Positions 47,361 through 58,060 of a DNA stretch of 64,000 bases are shown one piece after another. This stretch comes from Thozetella sp. PMI_491 (taxonomy: Eukaryota; Ascomycota; Sordariomycetes; Chaetosphaeriales; Chaetosphaeriaceae). Every line of letters starts with the position of its first letter. Positions within the stretch are counted from its first letter, which is position 1. A program made the translations under genes and the position numbers. The DNA is taken from assembly GCA_021432635.1 (NCBI GenBank), contig MU270126.1:1-64000 (forward strand), read 5' to 3'. Below the pieces are notes generated by a model that saw nothing but the letters and a program-made list of their open reading frames with translations, did not search any database and was not told where the DNA came from.

Positions 47361-48971
47361 TGGGAGGCGGGGAATGTTGAGTCGTCCAATCTTTGATGGC
47401 TGGTGCGAGACAAGTGGGCGACTTGGTACTTTCCTGTACCTGCGCGGACGCGAGGTCTGCGCGTCGCTTCGCGTCGACTCGGAAACCCCCGAGGTCATAA
47501 CCCTGATGGCCACACCCACTCCCGGAGAAATTAGCCAACGGCGGCGGAAGCCCTGCTGCGTGAACATGCTTGTGGACAGGGTATGGGCGAGGGAGTGTCT
47601 CATGGGTGTCTTGGGGAGGGGCATTGGGAAGCCCTGACACCAACTTCGTTCGCTCCCAGTCGACGACGGCCAAGAGAAAACAAATGTCGTCGTCCCAAAC
47701 TGGGTCAGCGAGCACCATCCCGCTAACCATGGGTTGCGCAGAGAGAAGAGGGCGGTAGATCTTGGCCGCACTGGGTACCATAGGGGTACGGACGATGCCG
47801 AGGGGCCACTGGTAGGCATTGCAGACGGGAACGGCTACATGCGCACTACGTACGGAGGCGGGCACACGGTCTTTTGCTCGCTGCTTCACGGCGCTTTTTT
47901 CGGAGAAGCTGTTCAGGCACCTTCCCCCCTCCCCTCTCCCCTTGTGACGTCCGTGGACGAGGGGAGAGGAGAGAGGCGGCGGCCCAGGCGAGCTGCCTCA
48001 CCCGACCTCGCAACCCCCCTTTCATAGCACGCCGGCCAGGTCTTGGCGGCGTTGGTCAGTCCGGCGACCATAACATGTCGGTTTCTTGTTTGTCTTGGCA
48101 AAGGCTGAGTCCTCCTCTGCCAAGAAAGTCATGAGAGTGTTGAGAGTGCTGCTGGGCTTTCCATGGTTGCCAAGACATCCCCGGCCCTGAAAAAGGGGCC
48201 AGTTCCAGCGATGCACGCACGCATGTGGCAAGGTAAGCACCTTATGCGAATGTCATGACCACTCGTGTCCACCATTTTGACTTTTCCCAGGCCGCCGGCC
48301 GGGGCGGGGAGGGGAAGTGAGGCTTGTGCAGCCCTGCCGTCGAGGAGGCGGTCGCATACTACTCCATACAGTACCTAACGCGCTACAGGTCTTCTGCTCG
48401 AGCCTCGAGAAAGGAGGAGGTCGCAAGCCCGGCCCTGCCCGTCTTCCATACCCGGCACCAGCCTTACTAGCCCGGGAAAAAAGCGCTTGGTCGCACCTGC
48501 AAGCTGCACGATGGCTAGTCATGCTAGCGTCGACTCCCACTGGCTAGACTGGGAAGGTGAGGCCCCAGGAGCCCGCAGCTTCTGGGCCTCTTGTGTTTTG
48601 TGCCAATCTCTTATTCCCCCTCTCGCTCTCGCCATGCGCAGCAGGTGTGCCGAACTTCGTCCTGTGCACAACGGAGGACAAGACCTCGTCACCTGGTCCC
48701 TCGAAATAAGGTTTCCTCCGCTACGGTTGAATTACTACTTTGGACCTAGTTTGGCCTGTCAGGGTTCTCCACCCAGGGCCAGGGATCCCTTCTCCATGTC
48801 TTCTCTTTCCAATCCTCTCTCCAGCCTGCGAGGTCAGACTAGCCACAGGCACACACGCCTACAGACCCCCCAAAAAATTGCCGATAGGCCACTTCCCTGA
48901 AGATACGCTTTGTTCGTGAGGAACGCGCGTAGTACACGGGTCACTTTCCTCAAAATCGCGCAAACATGAAC

Positions 48972-49010
48972 GTACACACACGCACACGCACGCACGCACG
49001 CACCCACCAT

Positions 49011-49069
<59 letters not shown>
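48972..49069. repeat. CA dinucleotide microsatellite with a flanking ACGC tract
   Basis: About 28 CA repeats at 49014-49069, preceded by an ACGC/CACG-rich stretch at 48972-49003. Alternating purine-pyrimidine sequence of this length can adopt Z-DNA. Confidence 0.95.
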
Positions 49070-49071
<2 letters not shown>

Positions 49072-50281
49072 CAGATGTGTACTAACCCCAGCCCGGTGTG
49101 TTTTCTCGAACCTCGGACGCCTTCGAACGAGGCCAAGATCTAGCCTGCTCTAAGTCGCCTGGCGCCTTGGTTCGCATGGAGGACGCGGGGAGGTCATCAA
49201 GTCCCGGCCTCGGGTCAAAACGAAGGGCCCATAGCGGACTGGGGTCTCCATAATTTTTTTCTTGTTCATTGGGAGCTCCTCCGATTCCTTTGTCCGTCTG
49301 TTGGGCTGCCCTCGGACGCAGGAACCCATTGGGCTTCAAGAGAGGGGCCGTCTCGAGCTAAGCAATGCCATTACCACCTCTAAACTGGCTTCCGTCACCA
49401 GCGCCCTCGGCCGAACCCTCGATGCGTATGCGATGATAAGGTGAACCGGCTATCATAGTATAGCTCTCACCGCGGGCGGATTACTATTCTCATCGTCGTT
49501 CTCGACGTGTACGTAAGCGGCCTCGCTATCGCCGCTAGTAGAGCCCGCCGCATTGCCTGCATAGCCACTGCATGCATGTCCCTAGACAGCATCCACCGGC
49601 CGCGATTTAGCCCGCCTCGGAGAGCTCCCCGAGCTACGAGCATGCTAATGGCACAGCTAACTCGGCTCAAGCGCCGGGGCATCCGCTCAAGCACTAGTGC
49701 TGCGACCTTGCCCTTTTGCCCAGTGTCACGGTGACACCGGCGGGCAACAGTTCTCGAATGAAGGATAGGAACCCAGCACCAGCAGCCCGAGTACTACGTA
49801 GTAGATTGACGGCCATGCATGCCAAGCCTCACGGAAAGAGAAGGGTCACAGAAGCCCAGCGTGGCGAACGCACTGGAGGTTGGGCAGCTAGCCCCCCCTC
49901 CCTGCATGGCGAAACTTGAGGTTAGCAGATGCAGATTGGGCCAAATCCCATTTGCCCTGGCTGGAGACCACAGGGAGCTAAAAACGGTCGGAGCGGTGGC
50001 CCGAGACCTTCGGGTGTAAGGGAGGGACCCAGTCCCCCCAAGGTAGAGGACAGCGACAGTGGGGGCCAGGCGTCCCTGCGGTGTTTCTGACATGAGCTAC
50101 CTTGCATATGGTCTATCCTCCCATGGTGTTTTGTGAAGGAATAGCCGATACGGCCATGTCCTTAGCTGGGCACATGCATGACGATCTACTCCCTTCCCTT
50201 AGCTCTTGATCGCGCGATCGGGACCGCGCATAATACACATCCTCGCTCGGGGTAAGGTCTTGGCTTCTTGCTCGGTGAACT

Positions 50282-50306
50282 AAAAAAAAAAAAATTAAAA
50301 AAAAAA
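50282..50306. repeat. A-rich tract
   Basis: 13 A, two T and 10 A in a row. This could be a nucleosome-depleted poly(dA:dT) element. Confidence 0.85.
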
Positions 50307-51362
50307 TTGTGGCAGAGCAACTGGCTATTTCTATAAGTAGAATTTAGCACAGAGGGCACAGAGGGCATAGAGATACGGGGGACGGGACGGGAGACTGGGA
50401 ACTAGGTCGCTCGTCGAGCCTGTACTATGTAGGTTAAGGAGGTACTCCGTAGGTAGGGGCAGGGGGTAGGGGTGGTCAACAGGGCATGCCCGTGGACAGG
50501 ATCGAAGCGTCGTTTCTACTTGAGGATCCACGCTCCGTAAAGTGAAATTGGATCTTCATTGCTCTTCCTCGTTTCCCAAACACTCGAGCAGGGCCTCGGC
50601 AAGATACGCTGGAGTCGGTGGCCGAATCCTCGGCAAATGCTCTTTAGTTCGCTTGCCCGTCAGCAAAGGTCACTAACAGTGGCACTGATGGATGACACAC
50701 GGGCAGTCATGCAACACGGGAGACGGAGTCGAGTAGAAGCGAATTTGAAGCACTTCATGAATCAATCAGGTCCCGGATTACGTGAGTAGTGTCGAAGACA
50801 ATAGAGACCGCAAAGGGGGGCATAGCATCATGACATCGGCGACCAACAAAGACTAATGAAACAACTGGACCACAAAATGGGACGAAAAGAGGAGGAGGGG
50901 GAAGAAACGGGAGGGGGAGGGGGGAGAAAAGGGGGTGAGATTTGGGAAAGGACCTATGACCCCAGAATTGGAATTGTCCATAGGCCGCCAGATAGCTACC
51001 TATCTGTGTTTTTGGAATCAAGCTCGATCGACCAGTGGATCGCCGAGAGCCATGGTCCCAAGCCCGGTTGGGCCCTAGTGTTGTTGACCGATGTCAGTGC
51101 TCGCCGCCAGGCCTCTATGAGGTGTGCCTACCAACTGCCGTTCCCGACCCTGGCGCCCCCTAGCTACCCGGTAGCTTCATGCTCCATCCTCTTATGAGCA
51201 GATCTATGGCTCGGTTCGTGGGGTAGCTATTGAGGCCTGGGCCACAGTCACGCCCAGACGGCTCAACGCCAACTACACACGGTGTCGAGGGTTCCACCGC
51301 CCGCGTAGTCAGGCCCTCGACCAATCTCAGCGTAGGACCCGTCAGCCCGCCAGCCCGCCAGC

Positions 51363-51394
51363 CCGCGGGCCCAGGGCTACCTGAGGGCCCGCGG
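51363..51394. repeat. GC-rich perfect inverted repeat (hairpin)
   Basis: Arms CCGCGGGCCC (51363-51372) and GGGCCCGCGG (51385-51394) are exact reverse complements separated by 12 nt. Just before it lie tandem CAGCCCGC units (about 51343-51362). It could form a stable stem in RNA or cruciform in DNA; no U-run follows, so a terminator role is not suggested. Confidence 0.8.
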
Positions 51395-54137
51395 AGGGGC
51401 AAGGGGGAGAAGGTGAGAAGGAGCGGGCTAGCCAGTTTGGTGAGGGCCCCGTAGGTAGGTAGGTAGCATGACGGGGTACTTGGTGCTCCAGCGTAGAGAC
51501 TTGGGCTTGGCTCCAAGCGGTGGGCGCAATGAAGGGTAGCGACTAGCATCGCGTTTTGCCCGACTCGGAGCCCGGTCCTATGCCAGGCTGGCCCTTGCTC
51601 GCCACCTCCACCCGGCCCTGGGCACTATCGTCGGTTGCTGCTCGAAATCTGTGCACGAGCTGGCAGGGATGTGACATCTTGCCAAGGGGTTGGATTGCCG
51701 GTCTTGTGGTGCTACTACTGTCCCCGCGGTGCTGTCTCCGCCGCCGCCCACTGGTCCTTTTTGCCGCCACGAGGGGTGCTGGTGCATCTGCTTTGCTAGG
51801 CATCGGGTCCTACTTGGAGGAGAGAGAAAGGGGGGGGGGGGAGTCAAGGCGAATACGGACGTGTCCCAGGCGGTCGAATCCACACCCCCTTCCCCGTGGC
51901 GATCGTGGAGGCGCCGGCACCTTTGACGGCCCTACTCCCAACGGCCATTGAGACAAGTAGAAATCAAGAGAATGAGGCAATTGACAGCCGGTTTTCTAGC
52001 CCGAAGGGCCGAATGGGTTTAGAGTGTCTCGCAGCTAGGCCATTGCAAAGGACCTCGGCGCCTGGTGAACAAAGATGAACACTGGGTCAGTCCGGCTTAG
52101 CTCGAGCCGGACCCCAGCCCCGGGCTGGGAGGCCGGTCGCTCCTGCCCGCTGTTGGGCGTGCCCTTACGAATAGTTCGGTCAGGCAGCCGGGGGTAGCTG
52201 TCTCTCCATCTCATTCCTTCCCCGGTTTTCCATTGCTTCGATGTTCCCTTTATGGTGTGGTGCGACCGCATGTACTTTGGGCCTTCCGACCTTCTCTCTC
52301 TCTCCCTCTCCCGTGAAATACGCGCTTCCTGCTGCTCGGTGCCGCCGTCTTTGCCAGGCTTTGGTCTCAGAGGGCAAAGGCAGACGAGCTCCTCCTCTGC
52401 GCTACTTCTTCCGAGCACCACCCGCCCCTACCACCACCGCCCAAACTAGCAGCACCCGCCATGGCGAGGAATCCTTCGCCAGCTTGAACGCAGCTACCTT
52501 GCTACCGACTTCCTTGCACACAATGCAACTTGCGCCCGAGCCAGCCCTGCTGCAAACACCTTGAAGCTTGCCTCAGACGGTCGCTGCTGCCGGCACTAGT
52601 AACTAAAAAAGAGTGACCCGTACAAACAGCATCTTGCTTCGCCTCGGCCTCTTGGCCTCCAATCGTTGCTTAATTTTGCCCCGGGCGGGTTAGAAACGAA
52701 GGCAGAACTCCGCCAAGCGAGAGGGGGACGACCTTCGCCAAGGCCCTCGTACATATGGTAAGTCGAAGAGCTAGGAGAAAGGCCGCCCACCAGCTTAGCA
52801 CACAGCCACCTGCCATCCATCTACCCCCAGACCCAGTACTCACATGATAGCGTCCACTTTCCTAGGATTTCCTTGTCACAGGCCCCTCCATGCCTCTCTC
52901 GTCCGTACTCAACCTTGTACCTTGTGTTTCCCACCTTGTCTCTCTGCTGTCCATGTCGTCCCCTCTCCAGGTCGCATCCTGCTCGCAAGTGCGCAGCCCG
53001 CTGTATGAGGCTGCCCGCCCGGGTAGTGGGTCATCGTCGCTAATGCCATCACAGATCTCGAGTACCGGGTTGAGTTTGTCTGTCAGGTTGCAACGCTTGC
53101 CCCAGGAGCCGCCCAGACGTCCCGTCCTTGCCGACACTACATCAAAATCACCCCCCTGTCTGTCGTCTTCTAGTGCTTGGGCCATCTAGATCGCATCCCA
53201 TATATTAAACGGCCCTCGGCTCTATAACCGCTCAGCGCATGTGCGGCACCTCATCAACCTCTCCCAGCCGGCCGTTGCTCAAGGTCTTTGACATTCATCA
53301 TCACTCCATATCTATCCGGTATTGAGTGGCCAAGCTGCAGCATCGCTACCCTCCTAAGACTTCAGACAACATTTCTACCCTCACCAGCGTCGAACCGCTG
53401 GGTTGGGAAAGAATCGGACCCTGCACAAGCGGTACGCTTGTCGGATAAACCACTCGGCATTGCCATCAGGACGCTCGCTGGACCGTTGTGGGAAACTGCT
53501 CCCACGGGTGGGCAACGACCGCTTTCCATCGAAACTTGGACGCAGCCGGCAGTACCTGAGTCGCCAGAGCAGAGCCGCATCTGACCTTAACTGCGCCTTG
53601 CCTCGATCGAGCGTCCATCTTGGTTGGACACCGAAGAAGCCATCTCCACCAAGGTCGCCCGTAACCTTGTTCGAGCTTGAGTTCGCAAAGATATCCTTCG
53701 GCCCGCGACCTCTTAAACTCTCCTCCTCTCTTCGCTGGAAGCCACCAAACTCAATCACTTCGTTGGACCGCCACCTTGCATGGTAAACGGGTCATATCTG
53801 GTATAGGAAATTTTATAACCAGATCCAGCCCGTCTCCTGGCTTCTCGTCAAGTCGGTGTTAGATCCATAGACCCGAGGTTTGCCATCGGAGAAAGGTGGG
53901 AGGGTGTCGGTGCAGCAGTGAGGCCGTATTGGTTTGAGGAGCATCGTTGGCTGGGTTTGCTAGCCCTGGCGATTCTTGAACTTCCACGGCGCGCCTCTCT
54001 TCTCCCCGCTCACTACAACTACTATTTCGCCGTATTCAAACCTACCTTCATCCCAAGCAACCTAACCCGCTAGCAACATCCCACCGAAGCGCACGGGAGA
54101 GCATCACCACGCTACTTCCTTCGCCCATTCATGCTAG

Positions 54138-54226
54138 ATGCGCTCTGAGGAATCCGGTACGCGTGGTTCTTTCCTTCCCCTCGGTCTCAGGAGCCAGAAG
54201 AACCACCACGCTAACTGTAGCGTAGC
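54138..54226 (+). promoter_or_regulatory. Probable 5'-UTR intron and upstream ORF of the WOPR gene
   Basis: GTACGC at 54157 and GCTAACTGTAG ending at 54220 delimit a typical 64-bp intron. If it is spliced, the upstream ATG at 54138 encodes only MRSEESA followed by TAG, a short upstream ORF ending just before the main ATG at 54231. If it is retained, the same ATG is in frame with the main protein and would add 31 residues. Confidence 0.6.
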
Positions 54227-54230
54227 CAAG

Positions 54231-55727
54231 ATGGCTTCAAGCGAGAGACACGGGAACCCAAATCCCAACGCAGCATTGCGGCCTACTTGGCGAGGTCATG
54301 TCAACACCACCATGGATGCGCTGGTCCTATTTGAAGCATGTCTGAATGGCGATCTCTTTCACTGTGCCCGAAGACCGCACGACCGAGAACGAGAGGATCT
54401 TATTCGCAGCGGGAACGTGTTCATCTATGAGGAGCACTCCTCGGGCATCAAGCGCTGGACCGATGGTTACAACTGGAGCCCTAGCCGGATATTGAACAAC
54501 TTCCTTATCTACAGGGAGCTTGAGAAAGCGTTCCCACCCGGGGAGAAGAAGAAAGCTCTCAAGAAGAAGAATAACACAAGCAAGAGCGGTGTGGTCAAGC
54601 CTGAGGGTGGGAGGTCAAACAGCACGGGCAGCGCCGCTGCGATCTCTGCAATGGCCTCTGGCCCCGAAGATTCTGCGCAGAACAATGCCGATCGAGCTCT
54701 AATAGGTTCGTTGGTGGACTCGTACCCTTTCAAAGAGAAGGGACTGGTGAAAAAGACTATTAGCGTGAACGTTAATGGCGTTCCGCACCATCTTGTGTCC
54801 TATTATAACGTTGACGATGTCAAGAGTGGACGACTGGCGACCCCTCACAACGATCCAACCCTCAACCTCACGACTACAATGCCTCGCGCTCAGCTCATCA
54901 CAGGGCAGAACTTCCGGGTTGCTGTCGACCATGAGGAACAATCATTCACACACGGGGACGGCAGCTGGGTGCACAATTTTCCGGGCCAGCAGTACTCCTT
55001 GCCCACGAGGTCGGCACACATGGGCATGACAGACTGGGTCAGCCAGAGATCGATGTCGGTCCCAAGCATCCACCCAACATTCGATTTTCATTCGCCAAAT
55101 CAATACCACATCCAGCCCCAGGCGATACCACCGTACGAGCCACAGCATCAAAATGGATACTACCAAGTCCCAGGACCACAACCAGCACAAGAGTACTCGC
55201 TATCAACAAACAATTTCAACGCCCGACAGCCTGTTCCTCATATCCCTAACGGGTTGCCGGATCTCTTGAGCAATCAGCGCCGGAACACTGTTCACGTCTC
55301 CCATGCCGCCCTAGAAGGAGCAGAGTTCTCTCTACCCGTGACTTTATCTATGGCTGCGGCGGAGCCAAGGACGTTTTCCAACAGCAACACGCCATTCCTC
55401 CAGCCTACAACGACGGTGAACATCACGTCTGCCGGACTCCTCTCTGTCCCTCCCCTCGAGACTGATATGTTTCACGGGCATGCACAGTCAAGTTTAATCA
55501 CCTCGGGCACCTCAACCGAGCAGGTGACCCCGACCATGACCGCTGCCCATGACCAGCTCCAGATGAGCGGAGAAGACAGGTCCGCGTGGGCAGCGTTTGA
55601 GGACGGATTCCCCCAAGACACATTCCAGCTTAGCGGGCCCTCGGGATGGGCGGATCACGGCCAGGATGACGGTACGGGCGGGGATGGCGCACACAATGTC
55701 CATATTGCCAGTGGGCTCGGGCATTGA
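54231..55727 (+). CDS. WOPR-domain transcription factor of the Wor1/Ryp1/Sge1 type
   Basis: 498 residues in one exon from the ATG at 54231; the frame is open further upstream to 54138, but that part looks like a 5'-UTR intron. The WOPRa half (about 18-110) has TWRG, TTMDALVLFEACLNG, RRPHDRERED, SGNVFIYEEHSSGIKRWTDG, NWSPSRIL and FPPGEKKKALKKK. The WOPRb half (about 163-205) reads GLVKKTISVNVNGVPHHLVS followed by YYNVDDVKSGRLATP. The Gln/Pro/Asn-rich C-terminus is as expected. This order and the LFEACLNG/YEEHSSGIKRWTDG wording place it with Wor1/Ryp1/Sge1, not with the Pac2/Gti1 branch. Family members are master regulators of morphology, conidiation and effector or secondary-metabolite genes. 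Positions 25 (N), 45-46 (CA) and 89 (N) look unusual for an otherwise very conserved domain. Confidence 0.95.
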   Translation: MASSERHGNPNPNAALRPTWRGHVNTTMDALVLFEACLNGDLFHCARRPHDREREDLIRSGNVFIYEEHSSGIKRWTDGYNWSPSRILNNFLIYRELEKAFPPGEKKKALKKKNNTSKSGVVKPEGGRSNSTGSAAAISAMASGPEDSAQNNADRALIGSLVDSYPFKEKGLVKKTISVNVNGVPHHLVSYYNVDDVKSGRLATPHNDPTLNLTTTMPRAQLITGQNFRVAVDHEEQSFTHGDGSWVHNFPGQQYSLPTRSAHMGMTDWVSQRSMSVPSIHPTFDFHSPNQYHIQPQAIPPYEPQHQNGYYQVPGPQPAQEYSLSTNNFNARQPVPHIPNGLPDLLSNQRRNTVHVSHAALEGAEFSLPVTLSMAAAEPRTFSNSNTPFLQPTTTVNITSAGLLSVPPLETDMFHGHAQSSLITSGTSTEQVTPTMTAAHDQLQMSGEDRSAWAAFEDGFPQDTFQLSGPSGWADHGQDDGTGGDGAHNVHIASGLGH

Positions 55728-58060
55728 GTATTAATGGCAACAGGGCTGCTAGACTACGGCATTCTCTTTCACCGAGATGGGAAAGAGGGAAGGGCGGCAG
55801 CTAGGACCTCTGGAACCCATGATGACACGAGGAGCCTGGCGTTTAGGGTTTGGCGTTCGGCAGTGTCTCTTTAAGAGATGGTGACTTGGTTCAAACAAAG
55901 AGTCACGGAACAGAGAGTAGATTGAGGCAAGGGGACAACTGTTTTGATTTTCTTCGTGTCTGGGTATGCATGGCACAGGGAAGGATGGTCTCTTCTTATT
56001 TCCATGCTGCCGGCAGGGGCTCGGTTGAATACCGCGGCGAAAACGGTCGAGGCGGCTCAAGGGCTGCGGAGTTTGGGATCGGCGACAGAACCTCGAGCGC
56101 CGAATATAGTGTGTACTACTAAGGGGGGTTTGTATTGCAATCGCGGAATGGCCAGATTGCAAGGACGGACAGTGCTAAAAGCGACGAGGCAGCAATGCCG
56201 ATACTGGGGTGACAAGAGGATGGCTGGCTGTGTATTATTTATGCTGCCTCGATGAATATAGTTTTGAGTGAAGATCACCGTCGATTGAGTCTTGCGTTCC
56301 ATGGACCATACTATGGGGGGAAGGGGTTTCTTTGGAGATCAGCAGCGCCTTCCCGCGGCCAAAGCACCGAGTGGACTGCAGTCCGGCCCGCTCTAGTTGG
56401 GGAGGCTACTTGCCTCTGTGTTCTCTTGCGCTCGCCAGCGTGGACGATTGAGTAGGCGGCTGCTACCCTCGTAGAGCTGTTGGGTATAGTGCCTCGAGTG
56501 CCTTGACTGCCAAGACTACTAGCGATGCCATGTCTCTTCTGGGTACCATGTTCCCGACACGTGGAGGGGTGGACAGGATTCAGCAGGGAAGAGTGCGGGC
56601 ATATTGACCCTGGACCCTTGAAGTCTTGGCGTATCGCCTTGGGGGGGAATCTGCCGCGGGGCTGTGTGGGCTGTGTCTGGGGGATTTGCATGGCAATGCC
56701 AAGGGGAAGCGAACCCTGTGGCGCGAGACGAGTAGCCGGAACTGGGGCCTCTAGGGAACCCTCGCTCACGTCGTTGGGTCCAGACAGGCGCCGCAGGGTG
56801 ACGAGGGATGGGGATGCTAGATACCGCAAGTGGCCCCCGTGTCCCCATCCCCTCCCCGCGAACTGCTAAAAGCGCGGGCATAGCCCGAGGCTCCGGGCTG
56901 CGTGGGTCCACCGGCGCCTCGGCGGTGTGCGGCCCCACCCGCCGGCAGATTTTTCAGATCTTCACGAGCAGGACGGGGGGTTTTAGCCCGTGCCAACGTC
57001 GGCGCTGGGCAGCCATTTCCGGTCGGTCTAAGCTGCCGCGAACCGCAAACCGGGCTTCTGCTTTGCAACGCCCATTGCTTCTCCATCTGCAACAACGCTT
57101 GGCTAGTCTGCAAAGGCAGCTGGCCACCTGCCGTTCTGGGCCGCTCTGGCGAGGATGCGCCTGTCAACCTGTGCCCTCGAGCGGCACCTGGCTTCTCTTG
57201 GCAAGGTTTCTCTTGGCGGGGATTCATATCTATTATTTCTTGGCATGCGTTTTTACCTCACATCAACGAGGCCAATTCGGGGCTTGGCAAGAACAGAGAG
57301 CCCATGGTCGGCGGCCGCCCGGGGGCCCCCTGAGAGCTGCAGCTTCCTTGTCGGGCTTTGGAACCACTATGCATTCGGGTCGTTGCCGGTCCTGGCTCCG
57401 CGACGACGATGGCGCAGTGCGGGCTCCCCAGTAAGCTCGCTTTTATTCGCGGAGCAGCACGCCTGTTGCGTCGGCCGCCGCGGGACGCATCGCAGTACGA
57501 GGCGGGGCTGCTCTTTCCCCTAGACCCAATGGTATTTCAGCCAGACCACCTTAGCAGTTAGGCAGAAGGGGTAGAAGAGGTACGGCAAGTACCTGCTGTG
57601 AAGTACTTTACTAGGGCGAGATAGGGAGAAGGAACGACCCCTATAGTGAGTCTGTAACGTACAGTACATACCTTAACTTGATGCGCGTCGTGCGGAAAGT
57701 CCGGGGCGCCGACAATGCCCCACTTTTCCCAGCGCGCGCCGCTACGGAACTTTTTCCATCATTTTTGAGCCTCGGCGGACTGGATTGTATCCCTCACTTT
57801 TTGATCCTGAACCACGTGGCTTGAGCCATATCCGCGCCCGCAAGGCTCTCTATCACCGCAAATCCCCTCTCGGCAGACCGAGCTGCTCCTTTGCGCCGGC
57901 GCCGCGGGCCCAGAACCTCGCGGGCTGAGCCGCGGCCACGGGTGTGATCGAGTCGCGTGCTCTCGTCCTCTTGTCGTTTCCGGCCCCGAGGACCGAGCCC
58001 GCCTTGTCTGCCCGGTTTGCCGACTAGCATGCCGTCCGCCGGAGGGTAATTCTCTTCACC
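55728..58060. other. Gene-poor region between the WOPR gene and cardiolipin synthase
   Basis: About 2.3 kb. The first few hundred bases are presumably the long 3' UTR of the WOPR gene. Frames of up to 208 codons at 56808-57434 overlap frames in other phases and resemble no protein. No RNA gene or transposon recognised. Confidence 0.5.

Larger units (their letters stand above)
45571..54230. other. 8.6-kb gene-poor region upstream of the WOPR regulator gene
   Basis: No protein family, tRNA or transposon could be recognised. The open frames are short, mixed in phase, and partly low complexity. The region contains a G-rich plus GA-rich tract (47252-47360), an ACGC/CA dinucleotide tract (48972-49069), an A-rich tract (50282-50306), a G-run cluster (50890-50936), a GC-rich 10-bp inverted repeat (51363-51394) and a G-run near 51830-51841. 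The final kilobase before 54138 is CT-rich like a promoter. One frame at 47161-47889 (minus) of 242 codons runs into the GA tract and is not credible over its whole length. Confidence 0.55.

Noticed and set aside
47161-47889. 242-codon minus-strand frame in the gene-free region
   Set aside because: Its last third is translated GA microsatellite and another frame is also open here; no family resemblance or splice support.
56808-57434. 208-codon plus-strand frame downstream of the WOPR gene
   Set aside because: Overlaps other open frames in the same GC-rich stretch and has no recognisable domain.
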